A stretch of DNA of 64,000 bases from Bursaphelenchus xylophilus. Lineage: Eukaryota > Nematoda > Chromadorea > Rhabditida > Aphelenchoididae. Below the pieces are notes generated by a model. It made no database searches. It saw nothing but the letters and a program-made list of their open reading frames with translations, and was not told the origin of the DNA. Below are positions 48,752 to 61,054 of this stretch, in pieces. Within the stretch, counting starts at the first letter, position 1, and each line of letters starts with the position of its first letter. The position numbers and the translations under genes were made by a program. The DNA lies in the NCBI GenBank assembly GCA_904066235.2, contig CAJFCV020000002.1, positions 6,014,001-6,078,000 on the forward strand, in the 5' to 3' direction.

Positions 48752-49048
48752 AGGGAAGGCTTCCAAATGCAATGCTCAGATTTTCTTTAAACTTTGCACA
48801 CGTGTCAGACATAGGCCACTTATCAATTCTTAGAAGTTTTAGCTCGCGCTTTGCAGGTGTAGCAGATATATGCATGAAACTTTTCACGCAAAAATTCGGA
48901 AAAAAGTATCGCATCTTTGCCAACTCTCGATCTAAAAAGTTTCTGCAAAGCGCGAGCTTGGAGACTCGCATATATATTAGAAAAAATAGATCTAAAACTG
49001 TGCCAAATTCCATCAAAACCTGAGCGGCGCAATTGGAGTGCTTGTCCT
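48752..49048. mobile_element. diverged copy of the MITE at 27570-27943
   Basis: The ends AAGGGAAGGCTTCCAAATGC and TTGGAGTGCTTGTCCTG, and the inner block CTGCAAAGCGCGAGCTTGG followed by CTCGCATATAT, correspond to the same blocks of the intact copy. It is shorter, and the terminal repeats have decayed. Confidence 0.75.
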
Positions 49049-49155
49049 GTAAGTGCAAACAATCAGGAATAAATACATCAAATAGCTAAACCAACCAGAC
49101 TCTATAGAGGTAGCTGCCTCAAACTTGGATAGACCATTCTAAACAATGTACATGT

Positions 49156-49195
49156 ACATGCACACAATATTATTAATAATATATTGTGTGCATGT
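49156..49195. repeat. hairpin-forming inverted repeat
   Basis: The 15-base arms ACATGCACACAATAT and ATATTGTGTGCATGT are exact complements around an AT-only 10-base loop. The sequence is in intergenic DNA. Confidence 0.85.
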
Positions 49196-49764
49196 TGTAA
49201 TTTTCTATATTTTCTTTTTTCCTTGGCTTTCTGTTATAGAAACAGTTTATCTTTTTGGGAGCCAATAATGTCGCGGGAAGACGGATTTCCAAAAGAAAGA
49301 AAAATTTTATTTTTCGCGAAAAATGAAAGTTTTCTTTCTTTTGGAATTCGACAATTGCCGAAAATATCATTTGAATAATATTTTTCTATACACGAGTCAT
49401 AAAAGACATAACTCCTCGTAAAGACTTATATGATAGGTCAAAATAAGAAGTGGAAAAGTGACATATAAGTCAAAAAAGGCGGAACTTATTTGGGTTGACT
49501 TAAAAAATGGAATAATAACTTATATTGACAACAAATACCGGCCGACCGGTATCGGACAGGAAAGCTTTTGAGCGCCAAAAACGCATTTTAGTTTGTGTAC
49601 ATTTTGTATTGTATTTATATGTCGATATTAGAATAAATTTTTCATAGTCAATTTTCCCCGAGTGGCGAGATTAAAATGACATATAAGTCATTCGGGTAGT
49701 TATGTCTTTTTTGACTCGCTAAGTAATCCCATTCCAAATAAGTGAAGTTTTAAGCAAATCCTTT

Positions 49765-52700
49765 ATGGACGGTCTCAAACGACCTCACCGAGTGGATCAG
49801 CCAAATGTAAAGAATGATAAACGTCAGAAATTAGATCTACCGGATACCCCGTAAGTAATATTATCACAGCTAATGATGGAGTTTAGTATATACATCCGAG
49901 TATCCGATGTTGTTCAAGGGAGTCAATGTCTCCATGTCTCAGGGAAAAGAGTTGACGATCTTAGTGAAATCAAGGTTATTCTGAATGATATGTGGTCTTA
50001 TTCAGTCGTTAAGCCTGGGCATTTGATTGCTGTAATGGATGTCTCTAACCCGTTTACTAATGTAAGAAGTTTAATGTTAATTTTTATCCACCAGGTGCTT
50101 GAGGTTGATATGAACGAAGGAAAGCTTGTCGTGGAGCCGTTATTCTTAATCTCACCCACGGTCTTGACATCCGTGATGTTTTGTGAACGGAAGGCAATGC
50201 TTAACGAAAGATTCAAGGCGGCAGGGACCAACAGACATATGCTTTTGGGATGTGCTGTCCATGAAGTCTTCCAGGTGATGCTTTTCTTATCGCTTCTGAG
50301 TTCTTATTTTAGACCGCCCTTGAAAAAGATCTTGTGCGACCATCAAAAGAAGATCTACAAGCTATTGCAGAAAAGATTGTCCTAAGTAAGTACAGCGTGG
50401 ACCTTGTTCTTCTGAATGAAAAGCTGGATTCCTTCATGTCGGACTTGACCCCATACATTGAGAATTGCTCCACATGGCTAAAGATGCATGCTCCCAAACC
50501 AATAGGATTCTCGAAGCCATTGGATAAACAATTGCATCGGATCTCTAAAATTTCCGGGATCGAGCATTTCATCTCGGATAAGACATTGGGGTTGAAGGGG
50601 AAGATCGATGTTTCGTTTTTGGTACGATTTTTTTATATTGCATTTACTCCTTCCAGGCGTTTAACAAGTCCCTCACATTTCCGTTGGAACTCAAAACAGG
50701 AAAGTCTGCCAAAAGTTTGGAGCACCAAACCCAAGTATTTTTATATTCTCTGATGTTAAAGTACACTTCAAATGAGAAGCAAATTGCTCCAGGGTGGATT
50801 TTGTATTTGAAGGACCTGCAGATGTTCAAGGTGGAGCCCGGAGAAAAAGACTTAATTGGAGTTATGCACATGCGGAACTCACTGGCGAGTAAATTGACTG
50901 ATCTCAGCATAGATTCTTTTCCTCGTAAGTGACATATTCAGGCATGGGTATTTACACGTCAATCCAGCATACTTGAAGCTTTTTCCTGACCACAATGCGG
51001 CATTTCATATCTTTCAAAAATCAAGTTTAGCCTTATCAAGCCATTAAAAAAAATCAAGTTGGAACACCTTGTTTGCTATTTGCTCGTTACTAAGTGCTCG
51101 AAGAACCCGGATTAGAAGAAATGCTTTTTAAGATTAAAAATCGGGCACTTTAGGTCAAAGTTACAGCTCGTTGAGTAGTTACTACAAGTTTTGAAAGTGC
51201 GATTTTGAGTTGAAGAGCAAAATTTTCGTTCATAACTTTTGATTGACTGCACATATCACGACATTTTTCCACCAAATTTGAGGTCTCTATGAAAAAAAAT
51301 TTTTGGGTCATAAATTTTAAAATTTTCAGTGTTGTTTTTAGAACGTTTCCTGTGGGCTTTTAAACCATATTTCGTGTAATCTACACCAAAAAATTATGGG
51401 TTCATAAATTAGCTGGCAAAACTCGATTTTTTTTTCTTGTGCAACTCTGCTTGATGTGGAGTGGTTTTGTCTAATGGTCTAGCCACTGAAGCTATTTTAC
51501 ATCTTCGTGTCTAACAAATATCGATGTAAAATTTTTGGAAAGACAAAAAACTAAATTTTTACAAACAAAAAAGAATACCGCTTGCAAACGTCTTGGCACA
51601 TCGTGACCTTAGGTATTTTAATTATTACATAAGGTCCCACTACACATTTATCATCAAAATCATTGTCTAGTGGGACATTGCAGTTCGTTAAACATGCTGA
51701 ATCCGTGATGAAATCCATGGTTTTCAGGAAAAAAACTAGGTATTCGCGACCTAGGTCGTGAGCTTGTTGATGACGACTTCACCTAAAGAAGGTGTAATTA
51801 CCATCCTAGTTTAGTATTTTGGGGTCAACACCTTGACTTTTTGGCGGATCTTTTTTTTATTCTGCTATATTGGTTATTAAATATTGGGCCGATCCCGCTC
51901 TGCCACAAATGAAAAGCACCAAAGTTTGCGGATTTTTTCCTTTGGCTTTGCGTAGATTGACCGTTCCCAGTACAGTTGATGTCTTTCTTTTTTATCCTTT
52001 GTGTACTTGCCATTGTAAATCGGGATGTTTGTGGTCCTATAATTAATTTAGCTATCACCAAGGATCCAAAGTTCTGTGAAGGATGTGAACAGAAACTGAA
52101 CTGCTCTCTGATGAATAAATTCGGTGATGGCACTTGCAAAGCCAAGGATTCCATCGCTTTTATGGAAAGTCTGATCGAACATCTCGAGTACAAGGAACTC
52201 ATGTATTGCACTAAATGGATACGATGGCATTTCATGGAATTGGGAGAACAGAAAAAAAGAAACGAGGAGAATTATTTGAAGGACAGAACCAACTCTCTTG
52301 ATGGATACACAGTGTTTTCTCTGGCTTTCGAGAACACTTTTGCATTAATGCAGAATACACCGGAAATGTAAGTCTCAGTAAGTCATCATGTTACTACTCT
52401 TTTTTAGGGCAAAGTTGCGTGATATTGTGATTGGATTTCGTAAGCCCCGATTCGTCCCATTGAATCATGTTCCTCTGACCAAAATAAAAGGTTTTATAAA
52501 CGAATTGGACGAGGATCAGCGAGATGCTGTTGTAAAATGCCTCCGAGCCGAAGATTTTGCGCTTGTCCAAGGCTTTCCTGGAGCTGGTGAGTTTTTACTT
52601 TATTAATGATTATGTTTATATTCAGGTAAAACAACTACCATGTGTGCCTTCCTGAGATCAATATTATCCTTGAGGAAAACGGCGATTGTGTCTGCTCACA

Positions 52701-53988
52701 CCAACTCAGCCGTTGATAACATTTTACTAAAATTGGCAAATGACGTTTCCCCAGATTCCATTTTGAGAATTGGAAGTCAGAAATCTATTCATCCGGGATG
52801 TGAAAAATTTGTCTTGGAATATCGTTTGAATGCAATTGCAGATGATGGAAGTATTGACAACAAGGAAAAGATGGTCAAAATAAAGAAGCTTCTAATGGAG
52901 ACAGTAAGTATATACTCAATTATAGGAGTGCTTTTAGCCAATAATCTTCACCACGTGCTTGATGGCGTCCAGTCATGCCTTGTTTTCCTCCCGTCGATTC
53001 GATTATTGTGTTCTGGATGAGGCGTCTCAAGTGGTCGAGAATATTGCATTGAAGCCTTTGAGTTGTGCAGATGTCTTCATAATGGTCGGGGATATCAATC
53101 AGTTGTGTCCTCTGGTGGTTAACGAACGAGCTGGGTAATCTAATCATTTTTTTATTTAATTTTTTTTTAGATATGAAGGAATGGAATTGTCGTTGATGGA
53201 ACGACTATTAAGATACCATGATTATGTTGGGGAACATACGGCCACGCTTTCCAAGCAATACAGGATGAATAAGATGATCTGTTCATTATCCAGCAATATG
53301 TTTTATGAAGGAAAATTGGTATGCGCGAACAAGACGGTGTCCGAGAAAGTGTTAGAGGTCCTTTCTACTGAAAACAATGAAAATATTAATCCAGGTAGGT
53401 GGGTCAAAATATACTTAGGGCGTTTAGAAGTCGTGATGGGTTTGGTGTCCCCGAAATTGGAGGATTCCGTGCTGTTTATCGACACTTACTCTCAAAGTTA
53501 TGGTTCCGAGTTTGCGGCCAATGCGGCCGTTGGATCGAGGTCTCGTTTTAATCCCGGAGAAGCTTCTTACGTCATCAGAATATGCAGTTTCCTAATGGAG
53601 GTATGTGCACAGACCTGAGCTTATCTTTTAGTTTTTTTAGTCTGGACTACCAAGTGACGAAATTGGAATTGCTTCTCCATACAAAGGTCAAATCGAATAT
53701 CTGCTAAAGAAGTTATCTCAGAGATTCCCAGAGAATGCTCCCGAATGCAGTACAATTGACAGATACCAAGGAAGGGATAAGTCTGTCATGATATTATCCT
53801 TGGTTGATGGGGGTCCAGAAGGGTCAAGTCAAAGTCCAGACCTGTTGTCGGACCGCAAAAGATTGAATGTGGCCCTCACTCGGGCCAAGAAGAAGTTAAT
53901 TTTGGTTGGATGTAAGGAAACTCTCAGCAAATCTTGCTTGATTGAACATCTGCTCAACAAGATCTCTCTAACTATCAGAGCTTTTTGA
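49765..53988 (+). CDS. dna-2: DNA2 nuclease-helicase
   Basis: DNA2 trims long flaps during Okazaki fragment maturation and resects double-strand breaks. The ATG at 49765 opens a basic N-terminus (exon 49765-49850). The RecB-type nuclease domain has GKIDVSF and PLELKTGK, which give the catalytic Asp and the Glu-x-Lys pair. The iron-sulphur ligands are the cysteine in FCERKAML and the cluster FCEGCEQKLNC after a 1,127-base intron (50925-52051). The superfamily 1B helicase shows Walker A GFPGAGKTTT, motif II DEASQ (in FDYCVLDEASQV), motif III VGDINQLCPLVV, motif IV QYRMN, motif V TIDRYQGRDKSVMIL and motif VI RRLNVALTRAKKKLILVG. All key residues for both activities are present. It ends at 53988 with AATAAA at 54090. 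Confidence 0.96.
50925..52051 (+). other. large DNA2 intron
   Basis: The donor follows IDSFPC-type coding at 50924 and the acceptor ATTAATTTAG lies before ITKDPKFCEGC. The phase (1) is kept. The intron separates the nuclease core from the C-terminal iron-sulphur cysteines. It is AT-rich, and no nested gene is seen. It may contain old repeat DNA. Confidence 0.7.
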
Positions 53989-54322
53989 CTATATTGTATA
54001 TCCCTGTGAATTATGTCTTTGTATCCAGTATCTTTCTTTCTTGTAATGTTATTTGATATCTCCCATTACCTGAATATTATATCCCCTCCAATAAACTGGT
54101 AATATTTATTTTACCGTTCTCTGTTATTTACCAAAATTTCAAAACTATTTCCGGTGCGCGTAACGAGAACTCGATATTTATTTATTTGCCTAAGGGCCTA
54201 AACAATGCGCTCTCCAGTGACCACCGCAAACTTCTGGGTTTTATCAGGTATTCGGGTCCAATTTCGTTTCGCTGATGCAACAGTATATAATGGCTAGCCG
54301 GTAGTCCACTCGCGATATTGCG
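53989..54322. other. gap between DNA2 and the secreted-protein gene
   Basis: The 334 bases hold the DNA2 3' UTR (AATAAA at 54090) and the promoter of the next gene. Nothing else is recognised. Confidence 0.4.
54090..54095 (+). promoter_or_regulatory. poly(A) signal of DNA2
   Basis: AATAAA lies about 100 bases behind the DNA2 stop. Confidence 0.5.
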
Positions 54323-55172
54323 ATGAGCGTTAAACTGGTGATTTTGTTGACATTACCGTCGGTCATCTTGGCCTGTGGCGGGATTGAGCCGTCTCAGGAT
54401 CCCTACGATCCCTTGGGAAAGTGGCATGGAAGAGTGAGTTAAAAAATCGCATCGTAAATAAATTTCCGATTTGTGTTCTAAATATGATTCTTTAGCATAT
54501 GACCTGTGGCCATCCTGTTTATATGTACCGTCTGCCAGCCGATGCACAGGAAAAGATTAAGCAGATCTGGGCAAATTACGAAGCCGGGGACGAGTGTGAT
54601 AAGGAGAACGAAGCCACTATGCAAGTGGTCCACTCGATCCCGGAAGAGGTCCGATTCAAGGTCTTCCACGGAATGTGTGGCCCAGCTTTCCTCAAAGATG
54701 CCAGTCCAGCAATCAGAACCCAATTCCAGAACATCTGGTTCGATGACAATCTGTCCCTCGACGAAAAAGAATCCGAATTCAAGAAGTTGGCATTCTCTCT
54801 GCTGACTGGATCTGCTGTAAGGTCTTTAAAAAAAAAGCTAACATGAACGTGTTCTAGTTAACCAAATTCAATGAATTCGAGGCTGGTCTTCAAGAAAGGA
54901 AAAAGCAACGACAACAAACCATCGACCTCCTCTCTCCTGCTGCTAAGGAGGCATACAACAAGTGGAATACCATGAGAAAACAAGAGCGTCTTTATCTCGC
55001 ATCCCTCCCAATGGATGTCCGAGCTGAGCTCAGATTAGTTTGCACTTTCTGCGGTACCCAGAAAGTTGGAAAACAGGAACATCACCGCGCTAGAAGATCC
55101 GCCGGAGTCGAGGCCATCGAATTGGCTAGATCTCTCAGACAAAGCGACGCAGAAGTCTTGGGAGCTTTCTAG
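54323..55172 (+). CDS. secreted nematode protein, SXP/RAL-2-like
   Basis: Three exons join in frame: 54323-54433, 54496-54816 and 54858-55172, giving 248 residues. A signal peptide is clear (MSVKLVILLTLPSVILACGG). The mature part is helical and charged, with two repeats of a SPAxxxxF...NLSLDEKESEFKKLA type, similar to the SXP/RAL-2 (DUF148) domain of nematode secreted proteins. Six or so cysteines (MTCGH, DECDKE, GMCGPAF, CTFCGT) could pair in the secreted form. The C-terminus holds a basic stretch (HHRARRSAG) that could be a furin-type site. The family call is tentative. Function is unknown. The gene converges with POP1, 111 bases away. Confidence 0.8.
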
Positions 55173-55283
55173 ATTTAAAAATATACATATTAATAAGCAT
55201 TAACATTTAAAACCTGAATAATGTAAATAATCATTTAAGAATTTAATGGTAACAAGTAAACTCAACAAAGTATAATATAATCA

Positions 55284-57737
55284 TTATATCGCAATAGACA
55301 ACCTTCCTTTGATGTAATTTGGGCTTGAAATGTGACGCAATCTTACCCATCCGGAATTTGAAGCTACTTGCGAAATATTTTTCAGTTCAATAAAACCGAG
55401 GGCTTCCGTCCTTCCGTGAATAAGCGAATGGCGAGAATAAATTATTCGTCCCAAAGGTAATAATTCCTCGGATTTTGGCGTGGCTAATTTCGGTTTTTTG
55501 GATTTTGGCGGTCCAAAAACTTTTGAGACGTCAAGAGTACCCTCTGATTCAAACTCCATGAGAAGATCCGGCTTGATTGACGATTCTCCAATAGGATGTA
55601 CAAACTTTTTCTTCTCCTTAACTCCTTCGGCTCCAAAAATTAAATCATTGTCAGTAATCCTCCCTTTTCCAGATACAGTTACTCTGATTGGAACGAGGAC
55701 ATTCTCTGGTACATCTTTTACTTAAGGATAAAATGTGCGTTAAAGTACAGTAACCACTCACGTGATGCCTTCAACTTTCCTCTCAGCATTTGTTGTAGAT
55801 TTCCAAGAGACGCTCGACTTGTCAAAAGGAAATCAAAAGACTTAAGGTCGTTCCACGTCCCAATGGTCCCACTGTTAAATTCTGCCATTTTAACGTACCT
55901 CTTCCACTTAAAACACCGCGTTAAAATATCCATTTACGTAAAAAGTTTTACCCTAAAAGAAGCCTTTGGAGTTGTTAACGGTAACCAGTGATAGGGATAC
56001 GAATAATCGTTGAATTCCACGGCCAAAATGTATCTATCAGAAAGGGATCCCACCCTGACACCTGACCGATATAGCAGTGATAACAGAGAGCTGGCACTAA
56101 GCGAGGGCATATACAATTCCACTTTTGGGGTAGGTCCAGAGTTTCGGACGACAATTGTAATTGGAATCTAAACTTTTTTATTTTCTAAACAAGTCGACAG
56201 ACCTTATAATCACTTGTTGTGGGTCTAACGAGACGAGTGGAGTTAAGTTCATTGATTTTGGCAGTAATTTTGTGTTTGGATATGAAATTCTCAACTACTT
56301 TCCGATCAAAAAAACCACTTGATTGTTCCAAACTTGTCATAAGTGTACCTAAAAAATTTACTTAATTCCGATGTGTCCAAACAGCAATCATACTATTATG
56401 GTGGTAAGTTCGAGAGGCTAATTTTTTTGCACCTACTGATCTTCAATTTCGTGCACGGTTTCGATCAAAAATGTAGATTTTTTCGTACTTACTAGAGAAA
56501 GTTTTTTGATTTTTACGTATGTGCAAAAAAAGAATGGGCTCTCGAACTTGCCGCCCGATATACATCACCTTGGTTATATTAACCATACCTGCAGGTTTAT
56601 ATTCCCGTTGTAATCTTTTGGCCGGTTGTAACCTGGGATCTTCAATCAAAAGTGGAAACGAAGATCCATCAGGCACTACAGATAAAGAATTTGAATCAAC
56701 AAGGATATTCCAAGAGATATGACGAGGTTGGTAATCGGACAAGTTGAGATCTCTAAGTTCGGAATCGGCGGTAAGAGCAATGGAATCATTAATCGATCGC
56801 AGACAGCAACTCCCATAAAAGGAAAACTTTGCGTAGAGGTTAGTGATATCAAAAATCTGAAGTATGCCTAGTTAGAGTAGTAAATAATACTTACGGTAAA
56901 ATTAATGCCCTCATAAATATTCAGCGGCAACTCGGTCAAATATCCAAATTCTTTGGCCTTGATCTTCATTATATCCTCATCTAGTTTACTCACGCTTAAT
57001 CCTAGAGCGTTAATAAACTGACCCGCGGATGCCACAAATAAGGGATGAATGGATAAAACAATTTCGTGGGCATCGGGTTGAAAAAGCGTATATCCACTTT
57101 TGTGTAGCTCATGTTTTTTAAAATCATTGTAATCTTCCGAATCCAATTCTTGCAATCTCTCAAGTATTCGGTTACAACATTCAGCTGATTTGAATGTAAA
57201 TCTGAGCAATCGATAATAAGAATCATCGAAAACTACAGTATGATCTCTAGCGTCTCGTAAAAATGGTCGAATCCCACGCTGGTAACTCCTCAATGGCAGT
57301 TTGTAAGACCATAAAGGAATCATTTGAAACCTTTTTGCATGGAATATGTGAGTGAACAACCATCTTGTACTAGCTGACCGTTTCTTGTATTCCTGACACT
57401 TAAATCTCTATTGTAATGAAATAATTACCTTTTGCAGATTATTGGGCCGTCTCCTCTTCATTCTGCTGGGTGGTTTCTTTCTGTGATTACTTTTGGCGGT
57501 GGCTGATTTACCGAAATCTCTTCGGTTTCTCGGTAATCTCTTGATATTATGTGACATTGCTCTTCTTCTCATATGTCTGGGTAATCTCTGTGTTGCAGTT
57601 CTTGGTTTGTGATCTCGACCTCCTTTATGAATTACATCCACCAGATCCGAGATCTGTGCCAGTCTTTTGGAAACCGTATCCGATGCATCGATGGACTGTG
57701 GAAGCGGCCCAACAGCCCTAATTGGATCCATTTCCAT
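55284..57737 (-). CDS. POP1, RNase P/MRP protein subunit
   Basis: POP1 is the largest protein of RNase P and RNase MRP, which process tRNA and rRNA precursors. The N-terminus holds the POP1 signature LPRHMRRRAMSHNIKRLPR (near 57550) and a basic region (RKKPPSRMKRRRPN). After an intron, WLFTHIFHAKRFQMIPLWSY matches the conserved HAKRF block. The POPLD domain follows with SFPLLIEDPRLQPAKRL. The gene has many exons and ends RLSIAI at 55284. The ATG at 57737 follows directly on TAACTTTTTCAG, a strong splice acceptor, and lies 120 bases behind the BRAP stop, so POP1 is probably the downstream cistron of an operon. Some exons in 55700-56870 are short, so the internal model is less certain than the family. 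Confidence 0.9.
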
Positions 57738-57857
57738 CTGAAAAAGTTACGAAAGGTCAGGATAAAGTCACAGTAGAAATAGGAAGCAAAACCAATCTAG
57801 CAAAGAGAAACTACCCGGTTTTATTTAAAAAAATAATTTATTTGTATTTGATAAGAT
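57738..57857 (-). promoter_or_regulatory. candidate operon intercistronic gap, BRAP to POP1
   Basis: This 120-base stretch on the minus strand ends in CTTTTTCAG immediately before the POP1 ATG. TTTTCAG next to an initiator codon is the consensus trans-splice site of nematodes. Confidence 0.6.
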
Positions 57858-59778
57858 TTATCGCTTTTTCTTTATTTTTCTAGAGTTCTGTGGTTTATCC
57901 GCCTGGGAGATCTGTACATTGCTGTCCGCCAATTCTTCTGAAGTCACATTCGCCTTCTCCAACTGTTCGGCAAGTCTTGTTTGGGCTTCGAAATGCATCA
58001 TCAGATCAGAAATTTGTTCCTCCAACGCTTTAATTTCCTAAAAAAATCAAAACATTACGGTCATCAATGGCCAACTTACAGTAGCCCTAAGTTTTTCCAA
58101 TTCTTGGTTCTTTAAAATCAGAATTTCCTTGTCATCTCGAATCATTTTGGACATTTGCTTTTCATCTTCTAATTCCGCTTGTAACTTTCTAATAATTTGT
58201 GTGGATTTCGCCATTTTCTTTTCCAAATTCCCCTTTTCAATCAACAAAGATACAACTTTTTTGTTAGTTTCTTCTAGATCCCTGCAGCTTTTGTTGATTT
58301 CGGTCTCCAATCTCAGAATCTGAACAGAACTAAAATACTATGGTAAAAACAAACCTTTTCATCAGCCTCTGCTTTATGTCCATTAAATCTATTCTCCACT
58401 TCTTTCAGTTTTCCCTCAAAATAAAGTCTCTGATCCTCAAGCTGACTACTCAATAAACATGAATATTCCAACTGGATTGCATCCATCTTTTCAGTTCCTT
58501 TTTGCTAAAGAAAGCGTCCTCAGAGATTGTGATTACTTACATCTTCAGCACCTTGAAATTCGACCATTTTTCCGTCGGTGGAACTTTGAATTAGTCGATG
58601 AACATAGTTATCTCCTGCGTAGTCCCACACCAAATTTCCCCCCAATTGAAGTGTGAACGTGTGGGACGTCTGTTCAAAATGTCTACACAGGCAACTAGTA
58701 ATAAAAATAACAACCTTTTACCTGTAAGCATGAGCCGAAGCATAACGCCCACAGCCAATGTTCCCACATATCAAACACATCCAGAGATCAGAGGTCTTCC
58801 CACATTCCGAACACGTCTGATCAGGCAACAATTCTGGAGTCTGATTAAAACGGCAGACCGGACAAGTAGTATCTTCCCAATGCTGTAAACATCCTGCATG
58901 GAAAGAATGATTGCAGAGAATAGTCATTACTCCGTCATCCATTTTCTCCAAACAAACAGCACACATGGGTAGTTCTGTCATCCCATCAATGGGCAGACTG
59001 CCTTGACCCTCCTCTGTTGCCTAAATATCAATTCATTTCGTATAAAAAGTTATAACTGCGTTAAAACTTACAGTTTCCATTCTTTCAACAAAAAGTAGAT
59101 TACAAGAGGATGTCTCAAACGAGTTGAATGAGGTTCCATTAAATTCGCCAAAGAAATCAAAGGCGGCTTGCTGAAACGGAATGGATTACTTTTAAAAGTG
59201 AATCCCTTGGCTTACCGATGTTTTAAACTTGATAAGAACATAATACTGATTTGGAATTCCATCCCTAATAATCTTAGTTTCTCTTATATTGTCAGCAGCT
59301 GGCGATATTAACCTTATCAGCTCCGAGCAGGTAACATAAGCAGGTACTTCCATCATACACAAGGTCCAACAGTTGTCCCTCATGACTTCATGCGGCGATT
59401 TATTTTTGTAGAAATGTAAAATTCCGGTTGTTTTTTCCACCAAGGGATTTCCAGAATTGAAACTAAGCGTCTCAGGAGCTAAAAAGCTGATATACCTAAA
59501 AAGCCCTACCGTTTTCCATGATCGACGGAGTTTTACTTCGGACTGAAGATCTTGAAGTGGAAGGCTGGACGGAAGATCTTTCATCACTAAGGAAATTTAC
59601 GATTGGAAAAGGACTATTACCTGGATTTTAAGGTTTCAACCACTACTTCAGAATAGGTTCTTCTGCCAAAACATTGTCTTTGTGTTGGCCTAGAATCCGA
59701 AGTTATCGGAGGTGGAGTGGCCTCGTTCTCGTACAATGTCGCCGATGGCCGTGGGAGATTGTTTTTACGCGGAAACAT
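57858..59778 (-). CDS. BRCA1-associated protein (BRAP/IMP), RING E3 ligase
   Basis: BRAP is a cytoplasmic RING E3 that acts on Ras-MAPK signalling and binds nuclear localisation signals. The first ATG is at 59778 ([12 protein letters not shown]). The BRAP2 RRM-like domain covers [13 protein letters not shown] to [16 protein letters not shown] and FVERME. The RING is [37 protein letters not shown]. The UBP-type zinc finger follows at once: [38 protein letters not shown]. The C-terminus is a long coiled coil of about 150 residues and ends SRKIKKKR. This domain order (BRAP2, RING, ZnF-UBP, coiled coil) is unique to BRAP. It is the likely first cistron of an operon with POP1. Confidence 0.96.
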
Positions 59779-60152
59779 GGTAAACGAACCGGATTTCGAT
59801 GGACGTCTTCGCCGTTCGAAAACTATGTGTAAGCTTAAGGCTGATGGCCCTACCTCTTGACTCTTCGGGATCCGCAAAAAGTCTCAAAATTGGTGCTCCT
59901 TTTGCAATTTCCAATCTCAGTGCAACTGGAGTTAGAGTCAACATTCATTCAATTAATTTTCATTTCCAAAAATCTATGCAGAAATTTATAAACAGTTTTC
60001 TGAAGAATCAATATTATAATTGGGGAAACGAAATGCCACTAAAATTAATGCGCGATCACTGTTCCAACGCGGCTACGAATCTATCCTAGAAAGTCGGGAA
60101 TAAATCGTCAAAATAATATTGCATATTTTAACAATGAAAATTAATCGATGAG
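59779..60152. other. divergent promoter region, BRAP and IRE1-like gene
   Basis: The 374 bases lie between divergent starts. A 96-codon plus-strand frame at 59799-60089 overlaps it but has no family features and is not called. Confidence 0.45.
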
Positions 60153-61054
60153 ATGAATACTAAACTATTTATTTTTCTCTTCTTATGTTTATCATGTACA
60201 ATATCGGGATCTCTTGAATTGGTAAGTTGAACATACATTGTTTATAATGTTCAGGCGTCGAACGACGACCCCGTTACAATGCTGGTGTCCACATTGGATG
60301 GTTATTTAACGGCAGTTGACGCCAAAACCGGAAGAGAAAAATGGAGATACAAAGAAAGTAAGGTATCATTTTTTATCCGCATCCTTGTTTAGGCCCTATC
60401 GTTGAGAGTCCGCACAAGGTTCGTCAAGACTTTTCTTTTATTCCCAATCCTCGGAATGGGGAACTGTACCTTGTCGCAGATCAGCATCTCAGCAGATTGC
60501 CTTTTACGATACCTCAGTTGGTTAAAACGTCTCCATGTAAAAGTTCTGACGGTATTCTATATGCAGGTTTGTTACTGAAGAATTGGCTTGTATTTGGATT
60601 TAGGCAGTAAGAAAGACGTTTGGATTGCTATGAACCCAGAAAGTGGTGTACATGAGGAGACTGTCCCTCCTCAAAATGCAAATAGCTGCCCAGTGGGTAA
60701 TCCCGAAACGATATTCATTGGTCGAACCGAATATAAGGTTACTATGATTGATACAAAAAAGAAAGAGAAGCAGTGGAATGCCACGTTTATTGACTATTCT
60801 TCTCATCTCTTGCCAGGTATGCTAGAATGATCTTTTGATTTACTCGTTTTAGTTGACCATCGGTATCCATATCAACACTTTCACTCCGTAGCCGATGGCA
60901 GATTGATAACCGTAGATGCGGACACCAGGCAAGTCAAATGGAGGAAGAATTTCAAGAGCGTGGTAGTGAATCTTTACCTACTAAAGGGCGATGGAATGCA
61001 CAGAATCCCCAGCACGTCAGTCGGGCAAGTTGCCTTCGACACATTACAAGAGGT
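60153..61054 (+). CDS. IRE1 lumenal-domain protein (incomplete: no kinase or RNase seen)
   Basis: IRE1 senses unfolded proteins in the endoplasmic reticulum through its lumenal domain. The frame starts MNTKLFIFLFLCLSCTISG (signal peptide). It continues over four short introns with the IRE1 lumenal signatures VSTLDGYLTAVDAKTG and KWRYKESPIVE, then LPFTIPQLVKTSPC, SSDGILYAGSKKDVW, VGNPETIFIGRTEYKVTMID, KEKQWNATFIDYS and DGRLITVDADTRQVKW. The match covers about the first 60% of a lumenal domain and stops at VGQVAFDTLQE (61054, donor-like GTCAGT). The remaining lumenal part, membrane helix, kinase and RNase were not found up to 61515, where a minus-strand gene ends. Either the gene is a truncated copy, or its next exons lie beyond 64000 and the channel gene is nested in an intron. 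The end coordinate is that of the last recognisable homology. Confidence 0.8.

Larger units (their letters stand above)
48510..49764. other. divergent intergenic region, NDUFB6 and DNA2
   Basis: The 1.25 kb holds both promoters, a degraded MITE copy at 48752-49048, an inverted repeat with 15-base arms at 49156-49195, and AT-rich DNA in which GACATATAAGTC recurs at about 49460 and 49678. No gene is called. Confidence 0.5.

Noticed and set aside
51976..52050. Hydrophobic run MMSFFFILCVLAIV before the DNA2 iron-sulphur cysteines
   Set aside because: It lies in the large DNA2 intron. Splicing at 52051/52052 joins the exons in phase without it.
59799..60089. 96-codon plus-strand frame between BRAP and the IRE1-like gene
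   Set aside because: It overlaps the BRAP first exon antisense and lacks any family signature.
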